Of a stretch of 64,000 bases of DNA, positions 59,131-64,000 are shown one piece after another. The stretch covers positions 33,254 to 97,253 of the IMG/VR virus record IMGVR_UViG_3300009128_001551; one strand, given 5' to 3'. Made by a program: the position numbers and the translations under genes. Below the pieces are notes generated by a model. It searched no databases. It saw only the letters and a program-made list of their open reading frames with translations, and had not been told where the DNA came from. This stretch comes from a virus. Numbering within the stretch: the stretch's first letter is position 1; each line of letters starts with the position of its first letter.

Positions 59131-59318
59131 AAGAGGGTGATCTCGTAAAGATTGACTACCCTGCTGATCCTTGTGGACATAAGATTGGATTAGTTTTCTT
59201 TACGTCATTTGATGATATTGATGATGCTAACCCAGGTTTAGATTGGGTAGCATGTCTGGTGGATGGAAACCCTATTGAGCCATATTCTTTAACACAATGC
59301 GAGGTGATCAGTGAATGA
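59127..59318 (+). CDS. GDLVK-family small protein
   Basis: 63 residues from ATG 59127 (overlap ATGA). MKEGDLVKIDYPADPCGHKI, GLVFFTSFDDI, ending CEVISE. The end carries GAGGTGATCA, serving the next gene. Confidence 0.55.
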   Translation: MKEGDLVKIDYPADPCGHKIGLVFFTSFDDIDDANPGLDWVACLVDGNPIEPYSLTQCEVISE

Positions 59319-59691
59319 GTTCTACCGAGGAAAGGCATCCCTACCGCGTCAGGTGAGAAATGCCGATAACATCCGCGTGGCTCTGACAGAGTACAGGGAA
59401 CGTCGACTATCGCACGTTGTCAACGCCTGCGCGGACTCTGATGATCAGTTTCGTGTTACATTTTCTGAGGTCCACGACAGATATGCAAGCGTCGTTCATG
59501 AGATGACAGATCGGCTAACAGATGATGAGCTAACTTCGTGGCTGACAGATGAGGTGATAATGTTGCAGGATGAGTTCGACGCCTCAGGTGTGACAGGCGC
59601 GACGAGAGAGGCGATCGCTCTCATCGGTGCGGAGCTAGAGATGATGTGCGACGTGTACTATGACACAGGGCGTGGTAAGATAGAAAAATAG
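59311..59691 (+). CDS. Hypothetical helical protein
   Basis: 126 residues from GTG 59311, 10 bases after GAGGTGATCA. EYRERRLSHVVNACADSDDQ and ATREAIALIGAELEMMCDVY are helical; not a GDLVR member. Unknown. Confidence 0.45.
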   Translation: MNEFYRGKASLPRQVRNADNIRVALTEYRERRLSHVVNACADSDDQFRVTFSEVHDRYASVVHEMTDRLTDDELTSWLTDEVIMLQDEFDASGVTGATREAIALIGAELEMMCDVYYDTGRGKIEK

Positions 59692-59702
59692 GGAGGTGAC
59701 AG

Positions 59703-60026
59703 ATGTCACTGTTATCAAAGGCTAGATACGAGATCTGTGAGTTGATCGGCTACGTCCTGTGTGAGTTCTCATTCAGGTGGTGGGATCTATTCGATAAGCC
59801 AGTCGGCGACTGGCGATGGTGGAATCACGTGATCTACCATGTTGGCCGCCCAACTTACATCGTTGGGTGTTTCTTCTACGGGCTAAATGATAACGAGCCG
59901 TGTGACATCATTCTTGAGCTTAGCGATGGTACCTCTGATCCTGGTGAGTGTGAGCGATGCGGCGCACCCTGTTGTGCATGTTGCGGCATTTGTGATCCTT
60001 GCAATGAAGCAGAAGATGAGGAGTGA
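59703..60026 (+). CDS. Hypothetical protein with Cys-rich end
   Basis: 107 residues; GGGAGG upstream of ATG. Trp-rich SFRWWDLFDKPVGDWRWWN, then a Cys cluster ECERCGAPCCACCGICDPC, likely metal-binding. No family recognised. Confidence 0.5.
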   Translation: MSLLSKARYEICELIGYVLCEFSFRWWDLFDKPVGDWRWWNHVIYHVGRPTYIVGCFFYGLNDNEPCDIILELSDGTSDPGECERCGAPCCACCGICDPCNEAEDEE

Positions 60027-60029
60027 GTG

Positions 60030-60185
60030 ATGAGAAGGCGCCTCGAGGATGGTTTTGTCGTTCTGATCATCGTCAGCGTTGTTCTGGTCATGATGTATTG
60101 CAAACCTGTCAAGCAGTGTATGGAATCACCTATCTTTGGAGAGATAAAAAGTGAAAGTCAGGATCCTATCAGATCTACACCTTGA
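60030..60185 (+). CDS. Small membrane protein (51 aa)
   Basis: ATG 60030 follows the previous stop by 3 bases; the end overlaps the phosphoesterase start by 35 bases. GFVVLIIVSVVLVMMYCKP is one membrane span. Unknown. Confidence 0.4.
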   Translation: MRRRLEDGFVVLIIVSVVLVMMYCKPVKQCMESPIFGEIKSESQDPIRSTP

Positions 60186-60879
60186 GCACACCGGTTATCG
60201 ACGTGAGTTCGTTGACGGGCTTGACAGCGGTTGTGATCTTCTCATTCTAGCGGGTGACATCGACTCGTGTCTGGACATTGACAGAACCCTCGACATATTC
60301 TGTGAGAGGTTCAGCGAGGTCATCTATGTGCCAGGGAATCACGTGTATTACATGTCGTCACCGGATAAGGTACACGACATCCTGTCCGCGGCCAGTGACA
60401 AGAATAACAATCTTCACTACCTCCACCCAGAGAATCCCACAGTTGAGATCGACGGGAGAACATTCCATGGGTCAACAGGCTGGTTCCGAGATGACCCGCT
60501 AAATATTCACTACGAGCGGAACTTGGGTGATTTCAATCACATCTCCGGATTCAAGCCCTGGGTGTATGATCAGCAGGAGGCGTTCCAGCGACACCTTGAG
60601 GAGAACCTGGATGAGGGTGACATCGTCATCACGCATCACCTTCCCAGTGAGTTCTGTGTGGCTAGGGAGTGGAAGAACTCCATGCTGAACAGATTCTTTG
60701 TCTGTGACCACACTGATCTCATCCTTGATCGCAAGCCAGCGTTCTGGTTCTTCGGTCACACTCACACGGGATTCGATGACGTTCTCGGAGTGACAAGGCT
60801 GATCTGTAATCCGAGAGGATACCCTAATGAGCCAAGTGCCCAGATGTTTAACACACATCTAGACGTTGATCTATCGTGA
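60151..60879 (+). CDS. Calcineurin-like metallophosphoesterase
   Basis: 242 residues from GTG 60151 (GGAGAG upstream). LSDLHLEH (DxH), ILAGDIDS (GD), VPGNHVYY (GNH), VITHHLPS and FFGHTHTG (GHxH) give a complete dinuclear metal site. Unlike 23223-23867, it ends with NPRGYPNE. Phage enzymes of this group act on cyclic nucleotides, proteins or nucleic-acid ends; substrate unknown. It overlaps a GDLVM gene. Confidence 0.9.
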   Translation: MKVRILSDLHLEHTGYRREFVDGLDSGCDLLILAGDIDSCLDIDRTLDIFCERFSEVIYVPGNHVYYMSSPDKVHDILSAASDKNNNLHYLHPENPTVEIDGRTFHGSTGWFRDDPLNIHYERNLGDFNHISGFKPWVYDQQEAFQRHLEENLDEGDIVITHHLPSEFCVAREWKNSMLNRFFVCDHTDLILDRKPAFWFFGHTHTGFDDVLGVTRLICNPRGYPNEPSAQMFNTHLDVDLS

Positions 60880-61097
60880 AATCAGGTGATCTTGTCATGA
60901 TCTCTCTCGATGAGATGTACCTTCCTAACTACCTCGAGGGCAAGGTGGGTGTTGTCATCGACAGTGACAATTCGATCTTTGTGAGCGAGAAGGGCGAAAA
61001 TTCCGTGGTAACTATCATGACATACTCAGACGAGTACAGTGCTGAGTGCTGGACCTTAGGAATAAAACATCTTGAGGTGATCAGTGAAGGTGGGTGA
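60876..61097 (+). CDS. GDLVM-family small protein
   Basis: 73 residues from GTG 60876. MKSGDLVMISLDEMYLPNYL, EGKVGVVIDSDNS, ending LEVISEGG, where GAGGTGATCA overlaps the next start by 14 bases. Confidence 0.55.
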   Translation: MKSGDLVMISLDEMYLPNYLEGKVGVVIDSDNSIFVSEKGENSVVTIMTYSDEYSAECWTLGIKHLEVISEGG

Positions 61098-61371
61098 TCC
61101 CGTCAGGTGGGTTGGTAACAACCCTCATCATCCTCCCACTGGTGTCAATAGAGATGACATCGGTATCCTCGTGTATAGATACACCCTCGAGGATTTCAGG
61201 AGAACGCTGATGACCATGTCAAACTTTGAGGGAAACATCGTTTGCGCTGACATCGAGAAGGAGATTGAGATAATCGAAAGTAACATCGTTAGGCACGGTG
61301 ATTACTGGGAGGTCTCGTATAGAAACGGTTTGTTCACATTATTTGAGGATGAATTGGAGTTGTTAACATGA
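61084..61371 (+). CDS. GDPVR-family small protein
   Basis: 95 residues from GTG 61084. MKVGDPVRWVGNNPHHPPTG, DIGILVYRYTLEDF, and FTLFEDELELL at the end. Confidence 0.5.
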   Translation: MKVGDPVRWVGNNPHHPPTGVNRDDIGILVYRYTLEDFRRTLMTMSNFEGNIVCADIEKEIEIIESNIVRHGDYWEVSYRNGLFTLFEDELELLT

Positions 61372-61574
61372 CGAAGGGTGACCTGGTTCAGTACATCGGA
61401 TTGGTTGACCGCCCGCCGCCGTTCGGCATCATCGTTGAGGTGATCGTCAGGCATGATGTCACGTCGTATGTCGTGTCGTTCGGTGATGAGGGTGTCCACG
61501 AGGTTGAGAGGACAGAGATCGTCCGTGTTCCTGACAGGATTATTTCGTGTAACCCTGCTGGGGATAAGGTATAA
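61368..61574 (+). CDS. GDLVQ-family small protein
   Basis: 68 residues. MTKGDLVQYIGLVDRPPPFG, IIVEVIVRHDVTSYVV and VERTEIVRVPDR, the most compact KOW-like member. It overlaps the promoter for the next gene. Confidence 0.55.
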   Translation: MTKGDLVQYIGLVDRPPPFGIIVEVIVRHDVTSYVVSFGDEGVHEVERTEIVRVPDRIISCNPAGDKV

Positions 61575-61575
61575 T
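61547..61575 (+). promoter_or_regulatory. Phage-type promoter, GTGTAA-N17-TATAAT
   Basis: Exact consensus inside the end of the GDLVQ gene. The predicted transcript starts near 61582, before AGGAGG and ATG 61595, which decides that start over ATG 61574. Confidence 0.7.
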
Positions 61576-61594
61576 GAAACACATAGGAGGTATC

Positions 61595-61843
61595 ATGTAT
61601 TGCAGGATCTGTGGAACAGAGAGAAACGTGGAGTTCAGAATCAGCCACTCGTGGAACATGTGTGATCACTGTCACGGTAACTCAGACAAGCACGTTCTCT
61701 CATACGGAGAGTTCAATGACGAGTACTGGGATGAGGATGATGATGTTCCCTTCTGCACGAGAAATGAGTTCTACAGCGATTACAGGTCGTCAGGCCTGGC
61801 ATATGAGGATTACGTGAGAGAAACAAGCGAGGTGATCTCATGA
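61595..61843 (+). CDS. Small zinc-finger-like protein
   Basis: 82 residues from ATG 61595 with a strong AGGAGGT site. MYCRICGTERNVEF and WNMCDHCHGNSDKHV form a CxxC...CxxC zinc ribbon; the end is acidic and finishes TSEVIS, carrying GAGGTGATC for the next gene. Confidence 0.55.
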   Translation: MYCRICGTERNVEFRISHSWNMCDHCHGNSDKHVLSYGEFNDEYWDEDDDVPFCTRNEFYSDYRSSGLAYEDYVRETSEVIS

Positions 61844-62049
61844 AGGCGGGTGACCTGGTTGGTGTGTACCCAAGGGATATGGAGCGGTCAGAATTGGTTC
61901 CGATGTATGTCGGGATGTACATGGGTTATGATGAGATTGACGATGGACCTGAGGTGCTAATCGACGGATCTGTTCTGACATATGCTAGGATCTGGTGGGA
62001 TGTAAGGAGGATCAACGATGCGCAGTGGCGTCAACAGATCCGCACGTAA
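61840..62049 (+). CDS. GDLVG-family small protein
   Basis: 69 residues. MKAGDLVGVYPRDMERSELV, YVGMYMGYDEI and VLIDGSVLTYARIWW. Overlaps the next gene by 32 bases. Confidence 0.5.
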   Translation: MKAGDLVGVYPRDMERSELVPMYVGMYMGYDEIDDGPEVLIDGSVLTYARIWWDVRRINDAQWRQQIRT

Positions 62050-62209
62050 GCGCCTGCTAGAGATGGGATTGACAGGATCTGAAACAGTTGTCATCATCGA
62101 CGAGAGCGCGCTCGGAGTTCGGGTAAAAATAAGAAACGCAGAGTACGTCATGTCACACGGAATGATGCGGATCCTAAGAGATACATTGTCATCGCTAGAG
62201 GTACGATAA
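62018..62209 (+). CDS. Small hypothetical protein
   Basis: 63 residues from ATG 62018 (AAGGAGG upstream). RSARKRLLEMGLTGSETVVI then VRVKIRNAEYVMSHGMMRIL, strand-rich and possibly a variant barrel without the GDLV opening. Confidence 0.45.
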   Translation: MRSGVNRSARKRLLEMGLTGSETVVIIDESALGVRVKIRNAEYVMSHGMMRILRDTLSSLEVR

Positions 62210-62213
62210 GAAC

Positions 62214-62543
62214 ATGAGAAGGCTATTCAAGATCCTCAGCGAGTGGAGCGATTACCTCTCAGGAATGTTGCTAGGTGCGATCCTCTGGGGTTTCCTCGTG
62301 TCACAGGCGAAGGATGACACGATCGCCGAGCTACATCAGGACTATAGGGCAAGATTGGAGAAGGCGTCAGAGGAACATCGTCAGATCATTGATAACCTGC
62401 CGGACGTCGACGAGGAGTGCGCCGAGCTACTTGAGAGAAACCTCAACCTCGAGGTTGACGTCGTCAGGATGAAACAGGAACTGTATCAATCTGCAGTTGA
62501 TTGTGCGATGTTGGTGAGAAGAACAAGGAGGAACTGTGAGTGA
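62214..62543 (+). CDS. Small membrane-anchored coiled-coil protein
   Basis: 109 residues. One span (YLSGMLLGAILWGFLVSQ), then a charged coiled coil (AELHQDYRARLEKASEEHRQ). Resembles a spanin-like topology, but there is no partner lipoprotein beside it. Confidence 0.45.
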   Translation: MRRLFKILSEWSDYLSGMLLGAILWGFLVSQAKDDTIAELHQDYRARLEKASEEHRQIIDNLPDVDEECAELLERNLNLEVDVVRMKQELYQSAVDCAMLVRRTRRNCE

Positions 62544-62764
62544 AACCAGGTGATCTAGTCAGGGTGTCAGATGTCGTTCTGAACGACATTGTCGTTCATC
62601 AGGATGATATACCCAGCAACAGGATGGGTATCATCGAATCTATCTCGCCTGAGAGATATGATGACATCTTTAGAATCATGTTCCCTGGGACAGGCGCAAC
62701 GCTTAGGTTCCACAGGTCACACATCACGGTCATCTCACACGCGGACGAAGAGTGGAAAGAATAA
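62540..62764 (+). CDS. GDLVR-family small protein
   Basis: 74 residues from GTG 62540. MKPGDLVRVSDVVLNDIVVH, RMGIIESISPERYD, and LRFHRSHITVI. Its first 25 bases are nearly identical to those of the gene at 63017. Confidence 0.55.
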   Translation: MKPGDLVRVSDVVLNDIVVHQDDIPSNRMGIIESISPERYDDIFRIMFPGTGATLRFHRSHITVISHADEEWKE

Positions 62765-63030
62765 ACATCGGTGACCTGATAAGGGTGATACAGATCACAG
62801 ATTACAGAACTGGCGGCGGAACCGAGGTGAGCAAGGGTCTGGTGGTTGACCTGGTCACTGACGACGACGAGGACCCCGGTGTTGTCAACATCCTGGATGA
62901 CACAGGTCACATAAGAAGGATCGACCTGTCACAGTCGTCACAGGTGTTCAGCTACTCCTCGGTGGGAGATATAAAGAGAAATTATGTGTATCACGTCGAG
63001 ATATTGAGCGAGAGCGATGAAACCCGGTGA
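62752..63030 (+). CDS. GDLIR-family small protein
   Basis: 92 residues from GTG 62752. RINIGDLIRVIQITDYRTGG, GLVVDLVTDDDED, YVYHVEILSESDE. Overlaps both neighbours. Confidence 0.5.
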   Translation: MERINIGDLIRVIQITDYRTGGGTEVSKGLVVDLVTDDDEDPGVVNILDDTGHIRRIDLSQSSQVFSYSSVGDIKRNYVYHVEILSESDETR

Positions 63031-63250
63031 TCTAGTCAGGGTGAGCGGGCTACCCAACGATAATAACAGCGGTCGCATCTGCATGATCATAGAGTTCCGC
63101 CCGGGAGATGTGATCCCAGAGTACAAGAACATATCAGAGATAAGAGAGAATATTGCGTTGCGTGAGATCATCTACGTCGACACCTGGCTTGTCCTCGCTG
63201 ACAACGGAGAGATGTATAACTACAATGAGCGCTTTCTTGAGGTGATATGA
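63017..63250 (+). CDS. GDLVR-family small protein
   Basis: 77 residues from ATG 63017. MKPGDLVRVSGLPNDNNSGR, ICMIIEFRPGDVIP, ending RFLEVI. Its end has GAGGTGATATGATG as the junction to the next gene. Confidence 0.55.
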   Translation: MKPGDLVRVSGLPNDNNSGRICMIIEFRPGDVIPEYKNISEIRENIALREIIYVDTWLVLADNGEMYNYNERFLEVI

Positions 63251-63504
63251 TGAGAGAGGAGGGTGACCTGGTTCGCATCATTGATCAGGATGGTGACGAC
63301 ATAGGCGTCGCGATGTTCATCGACACGTTTAAGCCTGTCGACCGAGGTGTCAATCTGATCGAGATAAACTCACGATACGTTCTTCACTCCAGGATGTTCG
63401 ACATGAAAGGTAACGCGATCACCCACTGGCACCACGAGGTGCTATTCGAGGGCGAGCTGAAGTGGTTACACACAGATTGTTTTACGCTGATACCCGCGCT
63501 GTAG
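63247..63504 (+). CDS. GDLVR-family small protein
   Basis: 85 residues. MREEGDLVRIIDQDGDDIGV, AMFIDTFKPVDRGV, ending HTDCFTLIPAL. The last array member visible. Confidence 0.55.
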   Translation: MMREEGDLVRIIDQDGDDIGVAMFIDTFKPVDRGVNLIEINSRYVLHSRMFDMKGNAITHWHHEVLFEGELKWLHTDCFTLIPAL

Positions 63505-63537
63505 ATAATGTGAGGATCGTTCATAAGGAGAACACGA

Positions 63538-64000
63538 ATGATTAAGATGATAACAATTCTCGCTGGATTACTTCTAGTGACACCCGCTAACGCGGAAACG
63601 ACAAATAGCTTAGGATTTGCAGCGGGTGGGACCTATGGTATCGGCCTATCATATTCACATGACAATGACGTGTGGGGTTACCAGATAACCGGATTACCGG
63701 TATGGGACGAGAGCGATGGCGGTCGAGTTTTTGGTGGGGTGAACCTAAAGAGAAACTTCCACGAGAACGGAAAGGTCGGGCTATACGGCTCGCTTGGCCT
63801 CGCCGGTGGGTTCTGGCGTGACACGTATGAGGAGTGCGTGTGGAACGAGGACACGAAATCTGACGACTGCGAGGAAACGACCGATGAGGGTTGGGGCGCG
63901 GTGACAGGTCCAGGTGTCGGGATGCAAGTCACGTTCTGGGACAACATGCTATTCAGGTTCGAGCTACCCCTCGGATTCAGATACGGTTCTGACGGGTTCG
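63538..64000 (+). CDS. Outer-membrane beta-barrel-like protein (3' end outside window)
   Basis: 154 residues visible from ATG 63538 (AAGGAG 7 bases upstream), running off the right edge. The signal peptide is MITILAGLLLVTPANA. The mature part alternates Gly/aromatic strands (SLGFAAGGTYGIGLSYSHD; KVGLYGSLGLAGGFWRD; MLFRFELPLGFRYG) as in small outer-membrane barrels. A further exported phage protein; could alter host surface or block superinfection. Confidence 0.6.
   Translation, partial: MIKMITILAGLLLVTPANAETTNSLGFAAGGTYGIGLSYSHDNDVWGYQITGLPVWDESDGGRVFGGVNLKRNFHENGKVGLYGSLGLAGGFWRDTYEECVWNEDTKSDDCEETTDEGWGAVTGPGVGMQVTFWDNMLFRFELPLGFRYGSDGF

Larger units (their letters stand above)
56860..63504 (+). 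repeat. Tandem array of GDLVR small SH3/KOW-like genes
   Basis: At least twelve genes here share MKxGDLVR-type openings, a central GIV/GVV strand and a C-terminal strand ending in (L/C)EVIS or similar. Many overlap by 4-14 bases; junctions repeat GAGGTGATCA just before the next start. Interspersed are non-family genes. Gene-duplication array; function unknown. RNA-polymerase- or ribosome-associated KOW-like proteins are one possibility. Confidence 0.6.

Overview
The window looks like part of a large (probably jumbo) tailed-phage genome. Genes are densely packed, with frequent ATGA/GTGA overlaps. Almost everything is on the + strand; only two genes (50105-52275) are on the - strand. Phage-type replication, nucleotide-metabolism, virion-like and tRNA genes are interleaved with many tiny unknown genes, and no rRNA, ribosomal-protein or other cellular core operon is seen. 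The lipobox and signal-peptide proteins and an outer-membrane-like barrel point to a Gram-negative host. Two von Willebrand A (vWA) lipoproteins, one with choice-of-anchor-D-like repeats, resemble proteins common in Myxococcota/Bdellovibrionota-type bacteria, but the host assignment is only an inference.

Layout. 0-13.3 kb is nucleotide and replication metabolism: HAD nucleotidase (cut by the window edge), ThyX, deoxyribosyltransferase-like protein, DnaJ-DnaK, a complete DnaE-type DNA polymerase III alpha, a dNMP kinase fused to a thymidylate-synthase-like tail, sugar epimerase, cupin, thymidine kinase, DHH phosphoesterase and dCMP deaminase. 13.3-30.4 kb holds virion-like and unknown proteins, an Fe/Mn-superoxide-dismutase-like protein, a holin/spanin-like membrane cassette, and a nucleotidyltransferase / metallophosphoesterase / giant 1365-residue module. 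The giant protein has HxGH nucleotidyltransferase, KxDG ligase, Pol-beta-like nucleotidyltransferase and possible PD-(D/E)XK parts. 30.6-38.5 kb carries GroEL, a sigma-70 factor without a recognisable region 4.2 followed by a small HTH protein, a methyltransferase with no normal start codon, a cytidylyltransferase and GreA. 38.9-56.5 kb carries a vWA lipoprotein, an XPD/DinG-like helicase, IMP dehydrogenase, a rearranged tRNA cluster with an HNH endonuclease, a SpoU methyltransferase, and many exported proteins (two metalloproteases, a trypsin-like protease, a thioredoxin-like lipoprotein, vWA lipoproteins, a His-rich protein, a broken cytochrome c). 56.5-63.5 kb is GC-richer and holds a tandem array of small 'GDLVR' proteins, followed by a partial outer-membrane-like protein.

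Regulation. A recurrent promoter, RTGTAA-N17-TATAAT, occurs at least eight times (two more weaker copies), including upstream of the sigma gene and of tRNA genes. It differs from the usual TTGACA -35 and is a candidate target of the phage sigma factor. Several of these promoters place the predicted transcription start at or within a few bases of the start codon where no Shine-Dalgarno is visible, suggesting leaderless mRNAs.

How the genes fit together: the phage appears to bring its own dNTP supply, replicative polymerase, chaperones, transcription specificity and elongation factor, tRNAs and tRNA modification, and a set of envelope-directed proteins. The most unusual parts are the giant nucleotidyltransferase-ligase fusion, the modular GDLVR array, the promoter/leaderless system, the odd tRNAs, and a recurring LRxxIRxEL N-terminal peptide on otherwise unrelated proteins.
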